From Phragmites australis (Eukaryota; Streptophyta; Magnoliopsida; Poales; Poaceae): a DNA stretch of 64,000 nucleotides. The first letter of the stretch is position 1, and every line of letters begins with the position of its first letter. Below, piece after piece: positions 39,695 through 48,115 of this stretch. The stretch is from NCBI RefSeq assembly GCF_958298935.1, contig NC_084936.1, forward strand, positions 3,417,501-3,481,500, in the 5' to 3' direction. The notes under the pieces are model-generated. The model was not told the DNA's origin. It worked only from the letters and a program-made list of their open reading frames with translations, and did not search any database. Position numbers and translations under genes: made by a program.

Positions 39695-41100
39695 TGACGT
39701 TTTCTCTCCCGACTAAGTTGGACACATCGAGAGGAGAGATGACAACAATGAGAATCTATTTGCTCTATGTGAAACTTGGGGAATCAAAAGCTCTACGAAG
39801 GCTTGCTATCATGATCTTTGTTATTATCCTTGGAATAAGCACTTGGATGTCTCGCAACAGGAGTCCAATGAAGTAGGGTGAACAAAGTGTCTCGATATGA
39901 CTTGCCCCTCCATTCTCAATGATTGGAGGCTGAGCATATCATGTGTGTAAAGTTGTACACCTTTGTAGAGTACAAATCTATTTGAATAGCCGTATCCACA
40001 GTCATAAACATGCGAAGCAATGACCTCAGTTGATTAGACGTGGGGCATGAGTATCCTTGATGTGTGAGTGTGTGGACTAAATGTCCATATGGTGGAATGG
40101 TTGGCATGTACTTTGAGTACACCAGTGTCGTCGGTGTGCGGGATAGCCCCTCCCATGACCAAAAATCCTCAGTTATAACTTATATCTTTGATAAGTTGTT
40201 TTTGAGTTTTTAATTAGAAGACACAACTAAACACTTGCATAAAATCGCTTTATGCATAAAAATATATCGTATAGCCTTAATCCTTATGATAACCATTATG
40301 CATCTATCAACTCCTTGAAGTAGTATAGGACTTGCAAAGAGTAGTATAGGATTTATTGAGTACCTTCAGTATTTAACTTGTTTTCAGATTCAAAGATGGA
40401 ATTCAATCTTGTTTCGGATGAAGACAAAAAGAAGAAGTCTAAGGTCATGGTCGCACTCAAGTTACATGTGGCATTGAGACGTTTCTCTTACATGCGCTAT
40501 AAGTTCTTCTGGTTGGCTTGTCACCCGTGGATCCTAGTTCATGAGACCATCATTTTTTCGTTTTCAGGTAATTATTTTATTCAAATTATGCATTTGATAT
40601 TATTCTGTTGAAATCTGTGCATATCAGCTACTGATTCAGGAACTGGTATAGGAGGCACAGGGGAACCCGAGATTAATGGACTTCTTTTCAATTTTTTCCT
40701 GTAGTTCATATTGGATTATCTTAAAATGAGTATATAAGTATACTTATAGTGATAAAGGAGTATATTCAGTTCATTTATATGGTATATCGTAGTAGTGAGT
40801 ATGTACTCCCGGAAGTACAAATCAATTTTCCCATATATATATATGAAACCATCATTTGTATATGCGTGGCATGAATCCTCCTATAGATCTCTTCATCTCA
40901 CAGATGTTGCTCATATACTCTTCCAGGCTGGCCGAGCGCTTAATTACATCCTGGATGCGCGACTCTCTCTCGCTCTTCCTTCTTGCAGTGCAACTCTCTC
41001 TGCCGCCCTACATGCCTTGCTATCTGAACTCACTGAGTTTCGGAGCTGATGCCTGATAAGATGGTAAATATTGCGTTTATATATATATATGTGTGTGTAT
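39695..41100. other. Unassigned stretch
   Basis: ORFs at 39694-39876, 39916-40122 (-), 40378-40611 and 40795-41049 have no domain I recognise. The sequence flanking CACTA element 1 on both sides may be one decayed gene, but I cannot name it. Confidence 0.25.
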
Positions 41101-41115
41101 TTATGTATATATGTA

Positions 41116-41240
41116 TGTCAGATATCGTCTGGCATTGAACTTGGACGCCTTCTTGTCTCCTTTGCTGTTGTATATATGTAACATGACATTGACAGACATC
41201 GTCTGGCATTGAACCTGGACGCCTTCTTCTAGTCTCCTTT
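41116..41240. repeat. Tandem duplication of ~75 bp
   Basis: GACATCGTCTGGCATTGAAC and the following GGACGCCTTCTT occur twice (about 41116-41163 and 41191-41240) with one or two differences. Confidence 0.6.
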
Positions 41241-41532
41241 TCTTAGTCGATATGGTTAGAGAACATTCTTCAGATCAGCTATATATTCTTGGCGATAGCA
41301 CCTTTCTCCGCTTTGCTGCTTTCTTTATATTCATTGATCCTGGACATGATTTCAGCCATCGGTAAACTTAAGCCTCAAAGAGAGTGAGAAGAGAACTACA
41401 GGAATGTTATAGGACTTTCAGAAGGATTTCATAGGAATATGTTCTTTTCCTGATGAAAAGAAATTCGGTTTCCCTTGCGTTCAAACGTGCCCCTAGATTC
41501 CATATAAACTTGGATGGGTGTGGTATATGGTA

Positions 41533-41768
41533 CTCCCTCCAGTCATAAATACTTATCGCTTTTAATTTTTTACGATCTTTGATGTGCAATTTTGACCATT
41601 ATTTTTTATTAAAATATAGTTATAATATCTAATAAAATATAATATTATGAAAGTATTGATCAAGACATATCTACACATGTTATTTTTATGTTTCTAAATT
41701 GGCAGTCAAAGTTTTAAAAGTTCGACTGAATCTTGATCAAAACGGTAAATATTTATGACCAGAGGGAG
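41533..41768. mobile_element. Stowaway MITE 2
   Basis: A 236-bp element starts CTCCCTCCAGTCATAAATA and ends TATTTATGACCAGAGGGAG, with TA on each side (41531-41532 and 41769-41770). Same superfamily as the element at 20189, different subfamily. Confidence 0.85.
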
Positions 41769-41769
41769 T

Positions 41770-42860
41770 ACTAGCTAATTATCATGTTTTTTTTCCCAAG
41801 AAATAGCTCAAGCCCCTGGAACAGATGGGTAATTTTCATCAATCAGGGGACACAATGACTTAAGAAAGGATTTGTTTTGCAAACTGGTGTGGATGGTGAA
41901 AATACGTGTTAAAGAGGTGCGGCGGAATATGCCACGTGCCAGCTAGATTTTTATACATACATACATACAAGAAACACTGCTAGGGCTCCTGTCCGCTGCC
42001 ACTAGGGCCCCTCTCCTTCTCCCCTCCGGTGACCTCGTCGGCGATGAGGTGCAGGGAGCCCTCCCCCTTGTAGATCTACTAGTATCTGTAGTATTTAGCT
42101 CTAAATAAATCTCTTAGATCACCTAAGTGGTGGGTATGTTGAAGCTTAGGTCGCCTCCGCTCCGGTGGCCATCAACTCTAGTCTTTCTTGTCGCTATTGC
42201 AAACCTCAATGGACCTCTAATCAACGATAACCTCTCCATCAAGGAGGATCTGCCCCCCCCCCCCCCCCCCCCGCAAGAGTTTCTTGAGCCATCCCACCAC
42301 CAACCACTGGTACCCTTGATGCTCTCTGCTCGTCGATACTTCCCATGACGGTGTCATCACCGGATTCTATTGACAATCTTAGGTGAGTTTCAATAAATTA
42401 TCTCCCCTTTGTAGGAGGTTAGATGTGCTCCTTTTCTATGTGCAAATGGAGAGGAGTTGCTTGTCATTCTCTTTGTTGGTTTTAGTTTTGGGTCATCAAC
42501 CTCATTGCTGGCAGTTGTGGATGATGTTGCTAGGCCTCCAAAATCAGTTGTTCGGAGCAAGGAGGTGCCAGATTTGAGATTCTTGTGTTACAACCGACGA
42601 GACAACTTTTCATGTTCTACCATGGAGTTAGATGTGCTCCAGACTGGGTTCCAGGACGTTGGATCTTACGACGTATCCAAAGTTTAGAGTTGCTCGAAGG
42701 TTTTTATATGAGGATTGATGTGTGGTTTTGGCGTTCTATATTGCTCCGTCCAACTGAGGCGACATGAAGGGCGATAGAGGTCACTGGATATGAAAATGAA
42801 GCTAGAAGGTCCTAGAAGCGTTTTCTTTGTAATTGCTCTATTTTACAAGGTTATTCATGT
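41770..42860. other. Unassigned stretch with a poly-C run
   Basis: A run of about 20 C lies at 42253-42272. ORFs around it (42127-42348, 42383-42577, 42457-42687) show no domain. Confidence 0.3.
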
Positions 42861-42866
42861 AATCTG

Positions 42867-43587
42867 CACTACTACAAAAATTCATTTCGTGGGACGTCCC
42901 TGTACAGACGGATCTATGGAGCTGTCTGTACAAAAGGCACCACAGACAGCTTCAAACTAGAACCGTCTGAGAAAATAGCAACGATCAGTTGCAACAAAAT
43001 GAGACGCTACAGTATAGACGTGTAACTACAACTATCTGTACTACTAATATAGACGGTTCTAGTTTAGAACCGTCTGTACTATTTCTTTTTACACAGATGA
43101 TTCCAAATTAGAACCATCTATAAAAAAAGAACCGACTATACTATAGACGGTTCTAAGTTTAAAATCATCTATACTAATAGTGTCCCACTTATTTTGAGCG
43201 TATATCTTATATAGATTATTTTCATACAATGGTCAGCAATGAACGACATGTGAGATGGTGAGGAAGGTTTGCGCGAGGTTAGAGGTTGCTGGTTCGACTC
43301 CTAAAAAACGTACTCGTGGTATTTCATGTGAAAAATCGTGTGACTTGCGATATTTTTTTAGCTCTAGAAAACTTAATGCAAACGGTTCCAATAACGAGTC
43401 ATCTAGCCATCTATACAAATCATTTATACATATGGTTCTAAATTAGAGCCGTCTGTATAAATTATTTATACAGACGGTTCTAATAACGAGTCGTTTGTAC
43501 AAATCTGATTTGTGCATACTAATGATTCAAAAAAGTGTGCTACACGGGATTTTCGAACCGTCTGTACAAATCATTTTTCTACTAGTG
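42867..43587. mobile_element. Nonautonomous CACTA element 2
   Basis: Starts CACTACTACAAAAATTCATT and ends AATCATTTTTCTACTAGTG. The flanking trinucleotides are CTG and TTG, two of three matching. Subterminal AGACGGTTCTA/TAGAACCGTCT repeats occur in both orientations at each end. Shares the internal block at 43249-43302 with CACTA element 1. No transposase. Confidence 0.75.
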
Positions 43588-44570
43588 TTGGGCATGTATC
43601 ATGCTGCAATCATATATCATATATCATATATCATATCATATCATATCATATATGTATAAATTGGAGGCTCCTCCAGCAGGCCCATGGTAATTTCAGAGAA
43701 AATAACTAGAAATTCTCACGTTAATCTAAAAAGCTGGAAATTCTCATGTGAATCTAAAAAGCTAGAAATTCTCACGTTAATTGGAGAAAAATGACCTGGA
43801 AAGTCCAATCTCTCTAACTAACGAAATCTACCGTATATGTGCATGGCCTAATAGATCAGAAGGGAAACTTGACTTCGATTCAGATTGTTGAATAAGTGGT
43901 CACGTTTCTAGAGTCCCAACACGAAACGAGCTAAAAGAAAAAGGCAAGACTATGTCATGCCATACTAGATTAATTGCTCGAATCCTAATATGAACCAAAC
44001 TAAAGAAAGATCGAGACAGATCATGCCATACATAGCCAGATTATCGGGCTGAAAGGCAAACTGAAGGCAAGACCATGTCGGGCTGAAAGGCAGAAGAAAC
44101 TAGGGTTTCACACAATTCATCTACCACCGATTTCATGCTTCCTCTTCAGCTCTTAAACATGTGCCTTCTGAGATGTGTCCCCGTTTACTCTATATGCATT
44201 ACATACTTGCATGCTGGGACCTTCCTTCTTGTTTTTCCTTTTCCTTTTCAAGAAAGTTTGGCTCACGAAGATGATGGTCAATTACCCAACAGCATTTGGA
44301 TCTGAAAGGGCTGTGCGTGGCTACAACAGGTGCAACGCCGACCCTGTTCACGTTGCCTTGCCTCCATGAGCTGCTGAATAACTTTCTACGATTCGATCAA
44401 GCTCGCAACACTATCTGATATATCACCATGCGCCCACACGAGATTCCCTTCGCCTCCCGGCGTAATTAATCCCGCTGCAATCACGGCCAGGTGCATCCGG
44501 CAATCTCCTCCAGCAGCGCGAGCGTGTGCCTTTCAAGGGGTGTGCATACGAGGAAGAATAGAGAAGAGAT
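43588..44570. other. Upstream region of the MIR395 cluster
   Basis: A short CATAT microsatellite (about 43609-43650) is followed by AT-rich then mixed sequence. One GAGAC word (44013), the core of the plant sulfur-response element, is present, but a 5-mer is expected by chance. No gene recognised. Confidence 0.35.
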
Positions 44571-44578
44571 GATGCATC

Positions 44579-44587
44579 TTATAAATA
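44579..44587 (+). promoter_or_regulatory. TATA box of pri-miR395
   Basis: TTATAAATA lies 80-90 bp upstream of the first MIR395 hairpin, giving an expected transcription start near 44612. It fits a Pol II promoter driving the whole array. Confidence 0.55.
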
Positions 44588-44658
44588 GCAGGCACCTCTT
44601 CTTGAGTTCATCATCCAAGACAAAGTTGAAGGAGAATTTAGTGTTCGAGTTCTAGGCT

Positions 44659-44772
44659 GGTTGTCCCCCAGAGTTCCCTCCAAACACTTCAGCAGTTGGG
44701 CCCTACTGCAGCTGCTCAATGTAGGGCTTGTTTTGGGCTAGTGAAGTGTTTGCGGGAACTCTAGGTGGCACC
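44659..44772 (+). ncRNA. MIR395: MIR395 hairpin 1 (variant mature)
   Basis: The 5' arm is at 44671-44692 and the 3' arm at 44741-44761. The 3' arm has C for G at position 13 (TTTGCGGGAACTC). The loop differs from the later units (GC-rich, CTACTGCAGCTGCTC), so this is the most diverged of the first 13 units. Confidence 0.85.
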
Positions 44773-44827
44773 CAACAACTTTTAAGGCCAGGGGTAGGTG
44801 GAAGTTATAGGTAAGAGAATCATGTTT

Positions 44828-44932
44828 GTTGTCATCAAGAGTTTCCTTCAAACACTTCACATGGAGTTTTGCTTGCCCTAGAGTAAGCTTTGGAACCAAT
44901 GTGAAGTGTTTGGGGGAACTCTTGGTGGCACT
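44828..44932 (+). ncRNA. MIR395: MIR395 hairpin 2 (canonical mature)
   Basis: The 5' arm is at 44839-44860 and the 3' arm at 44901-44921, which matches the canonical 21-nt miR395. Confidence 0.9.
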
Positions 44933-45019
44933 CGGCAATTTTTTAAGGCAAAGGATCAGTGGAAGTCATAGATAGGAGAATCATCCTTTGGCGAAGTCAT
45001 GGATAAGATAATCACACTT

Positions 45020-45124
45020 AGTGTCACCAGGAGTTCCCTTCAAGCACTTCACATGGAGTTTTGCTTGCCCTGGAGTAAACTACAGAACCAATGTGAAGTG
45101 TTTAGGGGAACTCTTGGTGGCACC
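45020..45124 (+). ncRNA. MIR395: MIR395 hairpin 3 (variant mature)
   Basis: The 5' arm is at 45031-45052 and the 3' arm at 45093-45113. The 3' arm has A for G after the TTT (TTTAGGGGAACTC). Confidence 0.88.
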
Positions 45125-45208
45125 AAGCAATTTTAAGGCTAAGGATCGATGGAAGTCATAGATGAGAGAATCACGCTTGGTGAAGTCATAGATAAGATAG
45201 TCATGCTT

Positions 45209-45322
45209 GGTGTCACCAGGAGTTCCATTCAACCACTTTGCATGGAGTTTTGCTTGCCATGGAGTAAGCTTTGCAACTAATGTGAAGTGTTTGGGGGGGG
45301 GGGGGGGACTCTTGGTGGCACC
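45209..45322 (+). ncRNA. MIR395: MIR395 hairpin 4 (poly-G disrupted mature)
   Basis: The 5' arm at 45220-45241 is itself changed (ATTCAACCACTTTGC). The 3' arm starts at 45282 but its G run is 15 long (45293-45307) instead of 5 and one A is lost, so the arm is about 30 nt. A normal miR395 cannot be produced here as written. Confidence 0.8.
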
Positions 45323-45407
45323 CTGCAATTTTTAAGGCTAGGATTCGGTGGAAGTCATAGACGAGTGAATCATGCTTTGAGAAGTCATGGATAAGATAAT
45401 CACGCTT

Positions 45408-45511
45408 GGTTTCTTCCGGAGTTCCCTTCAAGCACTTCACATGGATTTTTGCTTGCCCTAGAGTAAGCTTTGAACCAATGTGAAGTGTTTGGGGGAACTC
45501 TTGGTGGCACC
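45408..45511 (+). ncRNA. MIR395: MIR395 hairpin 5 (canonical mature)
   Basis: The 5' arm is at 45419-45440 and the 3' arm at 45480-45500, canonical. Confidence 0.9.
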
Positions 45512-45596
45512 GAGCAATTTGTAAGGCTAGGGATCAGTGGAAGTCATAGGTGAGAGAATCATGCTTGGCGAAGTCATGGATAAGATAATCACGCTT

Positions 45597-45700
45597 GGTG
45601 TTTTCAGGAGTTCCCTTCAAGCACTTCACATAGATTTTTGCTTGCCCCGGAGTAAGCTTTGAACCAATGTGAAGTGTTTCGGGGAACTCTTGGTCGCACC
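45597..45700 (+). ncRNA. MIR395: MIR395 hairpin 6 (variant mature)
   Basis: The 5' arm is at 45608-45629 and the 3' arm at 45669-45689. The 3' arm has C for G after the TTT (TTTCGGGGAACTC). Confidence 0.88.
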
Positions 45701-45785
45701 GAGCAATTTGTAAGGCTAGGGATAAGTGGAAGTCATAGATGAGTGAATCATGCTTTGCGAAGTTATGGATAAGATAATCACGCTT

Positions 45786-45889
45786 GGTTTCTTCTGGAGT
45801 TCCCTTCAAGCACTTCACATGGATTTTTACTTGCCCTGGAGTAAACTTTGAACCAATGTGAAGTGTTTGGGGGAACTCTTGGTGGCACC
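45786..45889 (+). ncRNA. MIR395: MIR395 hairpin 7 (canonical mature)
   Basis: The 5' arm is at 45797-45818 and the 3' arm at 45858-45878, canonical. Confidence 0.9.
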
Positions 45890-45974
45890 AAACAATTTGT
45901 GAGGCTAGGGATCAGTGGAAGTCATAGATAAGAGAATCATGCTTGGCGAAGTCATGGATAAGATAATCACACTT

Positions 45975-46078
45975 GGTGTCTTCAGGAGTTCCCTTCAAGC
46001 ACTTCACATAGAGTTTTGCTTGCCTTGGACTAAGCTCTAAACCAATGTAAAGTGTTTGGGGGAACTCCTGGTGGCACC
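45975..46078 (+). ncRNA. MIR395: MIR395 hairpin 8 (variant mature)
   Basis: The 5' arm is at 45986-46007 and the 3' arm at 46047-46067. The 3' arm starts GTAAAGTG instead of GTGAAGTG, a seed-region change. Confidence 0.88.
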
Positions 46079-46163
46079 TAACAGTTTTTAAAGCTAGGGA
46101 TCAGTGGAAGTCATAGATGAGAGAATCATGCTTGGCGAAGTCATGGATAAGATAATCACACTT

Positions 46164-46267
46164 GGTGTCTTCAGGAGTTCCCTTCAAGCACTTCACATGG
46201 AGTTTTACTTACCCTGGAGTAAGCTTTGAACCAATTTGAATTGTTTGGGGGAACTCTTGACGGCACC
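46164..46267 (+). ncRNA. MIR395: MIR395 hairpin 9 (variant mature)
   Basis: The 5' arm is at 46175-46196 and the 3' arm at 46236-46256. The 3' arm starts TTGAATTG, with two differences in the 5' seed region. Confidence 0.87.
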
Positions 46268-46352
46268 CAGCAATTTTTAAGGCTAGGGATCGGTGGAAGT
46301 CATAGATAAGAGAATCATGCTTGGCGAAGTCATGGATAAGATAATCACGCTT

Positions 46353-46457
46353 GGTGTCTTAAAGAGTTCTCTTAAAGCACTTCACATAGAGTTTTGCTTG
46401 CCCTGGAGTAAGCTTTGGAACTATTGTGAAGTGTTTGGGGGAACTCTTGGTGGCACC
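46353..46457 (+). ncRNA. MIR395: MIR395 hairpin 10 (canonical mature)
   Basis: The 5' arm at 46364-46385 is slightly diverged (TTCTCTTAAAGC). The 3' arm at 46426-46446 is canonical. Confidence 0.9.
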
Positions 46458-46512
46458 CAGCAATTTTTAAGGCTAGAGATCGGTGGAAGTCATGGATAAA
46501 ATAATCATGCTT

Positions 46513-46616
46513 AGTGTCTTTAGGAGTTCCCTTCAAGCAATTCACTTGGAGTTTTGCTTGCCTTGGAGTAAGCTTTGAACCAATGTGAAGTGTTTGGGGG
46601 AACTCTTGGTGGCACC
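46513..46616 (+). ncRNA. MIR395: MIR395 hairpin 11 (canonical mature)
   Basis: The 5' arm is at 46524-46545 and the 3' arm at 46585-46605, canonical. The spacer before this unit is about 30 bp shorter than usual. Confidence 0.9.
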
Positions 46617-46701
46617 TATCAATTTTTAAGGCTAGGAATCGGTGGAACTCATAGATAAGAGAATCATGCTTAGCAATATCATGGATAAAATAATCATGCT
46701 T

Positions 46702-46805
46702 TGTGTCACCAGGAGTTCCCTTCAAGCACTTCAATGGTGTTTTGCTTGTCCTAGAGTAAGCTTTAGAGCTAATGTGAAGTGTTTGGGGGAACTCTTGGTG
46801 GCACC
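46702..46805 (+). ncRNA. MIR395: MIR395 hairpin 12 (canonical mature)
   Basis: The 5' arm is at 46713-46733 and the 3' arm at 46774-46794, canonical. Confidence 0.9.
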
Positions 46806-46886
46806 CAGCAGTTTTTAAGGCTAAGGATTGGTGGCATAGATCAGAAAATCATGTTTGGTGAAGTCATAGATAAGATAATCACGCTC

Positions 46887-46992
46887 GGTGTCACTTGGAG
46901 TTCCCTTTAAGCATTTCACGTAGAATTTTGTTTTGCCATAGGGTAAGCTTTGGAACCAATGTGAAGTGTTTAGAGGAACTGTTTGTCCCAAC
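46887..46992 (+). ncRNA. MIR395: MIR395 hairpin 13 (variant mature)
   Basis: The 5' arm is at 46898-46919 and the 3' arm at 46961-46981. The 3' arm reads TTTAGAGGAACTG, with three differences including the last base. Confidence 0.85.
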
Positions 46993-47044
46993 AAGCATTT
47001 TAACAATGTTATTGACCTAGAAACAGTCCTACCAGAAACATATA

Positions 47045-47491
47045 GGATGTGTTTGGTCGATCGAACGAGGTTTCGTAGAACTGCATCATATATTCTGGAT
47101 GAGAAGAAGCATACTGAGTGGAGTCATATGTATTGAATAGAAGAGTGTTTAGTTGGTTGTATCTGATGCCGTATGAGCAAATGCAATAAGTTAATTTTCT
47201 GTTTGATTGATCGAATCTGAAACCGCATGAGCGAATGCAAGAGTTGATATCGTGATTGGTTACTCGCATGAAGATATTTTTATGACACTGACAAGTGAAT
47301 CCATCAGCATGAGGAGATGCAGAGCCTACATCTGCTCATTGAGCTTCACTCCTTAGCCAAGCTGAGGCCATGAATTTGCATGAGTGGATACAGGCAGGAA
47401 CAGCAGATACAGGCAACCAAACACGTTTTTTTCTAAAATTATACGCATTCGCTCATGCAGGATAAGGCTCATTCAGGAACCAAACAGACCC
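47045..47491. mobile_element. MITE splitting the MIR395 array
   Basis: The 447-bp insert begins GGATGTGTTTGGTCGATCG and ends GGAACCAAACAGACCC, inverted ends of the GGNTGTGTTTGG class. It is flanked by ATA (47042-47044 and 47492-47494). A related copy lies at 56043-56567 and shares the interior GATGCAAGAGTTGATAT-type sequence. Removing it restores the 187-bp phase of hairpin 14. Confidence 0.7.
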
Positions 47492-47513
47492 ATAGCCGTT
47501 ATCAACCCCATCT

Positions 47514-47629
47514 ATTGCCACCATGAGTTCCTTCCAAGCACTTCACGCAACTTACAAGCTTAATCGATGTATCACATTAAGCATCTTACAAGCTAGTGTG
47601 AAGTGTTTGGAGAACTCTCGGTGCCACCA
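47514..47629 (+). ncRNA. MIR395: MIR395 hairpin 14 (separated, variant mature)
   Basis: The 5' arm is at 47525-47546 (GAGTTCCTTCCAAGCACTTC) and the 3' arm at 47598-47618 (TTTGGAGAACTC, one G shorter and one G to A). The loop is longer and different from the others. The MITE at 47045-47491 separates it from hairpin 13. Confidence 0.82.
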
Positions 47630-48115
47630 AACACCAATAGCGCTCGCAGAGACCAATATAACGTACATCGATAACTTATTGCATATGAGACTTCGAATGT
47701 TTACTTCAAACGCATCTCAATGATTGAATAGCTTGTTCTGAAATCTGAACATAAGCATAATCCATCCTTGTTGTTACTTGCTAATGTATCTTGCATGGCT
47801 TCACCTACTTACTGTTGTATTGCAAGGAGAAGAATACGCTCATGGGACATTTGCAAGTTCACCGGTTGCAAGAGCAACCAGTACCACTTGGTGCCAGGTA
47901 GACCAAGAACTGTAGCAAATCCGGTAAAACTCACACACATCAACAAATTAAAGGCATCCTACGATTATTGTTCAGCGAAGCACTCCAAAAAGAAGACAGT
48001 AGGAGTACATTCGATTTGCACGTAGAAACAAAATCAGATGTACATTCAGATGCAACTGCAACACTAAAAATTTCCATCTGGTAGTGCATTCAGGTGATCT
48101 TTGCCTGACATGTCA
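47630..48115. other. Spacer between MIR395 and WAT1 genes
   Basis: This should contain the 3' ends of both convergent transcripts. A short ORF at 47768-48025 has no recognisable domain. Confidence 0.4.

Larger units (their letters stand above)
44612..47640 (+). ncRNA. MIR395: Polycistronic MIR395 primary transcript (14 hairpins)
   Basis: Fourteen stem-loops follow one another on the plus strand. Each has a 5' arm like GAGTTCCCTTCAAGCACTTC, a loop of about 40 nt, and a 3' arm beginning GTGAAGTGTTTGGGGG and ending AACTC, which is mature miR395. The flanking stems (GGTGTCTTCAG on the left, TTGGTGGCACC on the right) also pair. Starts of the 3' arms are at 44741, 44901, 45093, 45282, 45480, 45669, 45858, 46047, 46236, 46426, 46585, 46774, 46961 and 47598, mostly 187-198 bp apart. 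miR395 is induced by sulfate starvation and cleaves ATP sulfurylase and SULTR2-type transporter mRNAs. The single TATA box at 44579 suggests one transcript; ends are inferred. Confidence 0.93.

Noticed and set aside
44659..46992. CRISPR-like appearance of regularly spaced repeats
   Set aside because: Spacers are as conserved as repeats, the unit is 189 bp, and the sequence is plant nuclear DNA with miR395 arms.
44738..47006. Series of minus-strand ORFs of 60-120 codons with repeated peptide motifs
   Set aside because: They are the reverse complement of the 189-bp MIR395 units; the repeated peptide follows the repeat unit and is interrupted wherever units differ in length.
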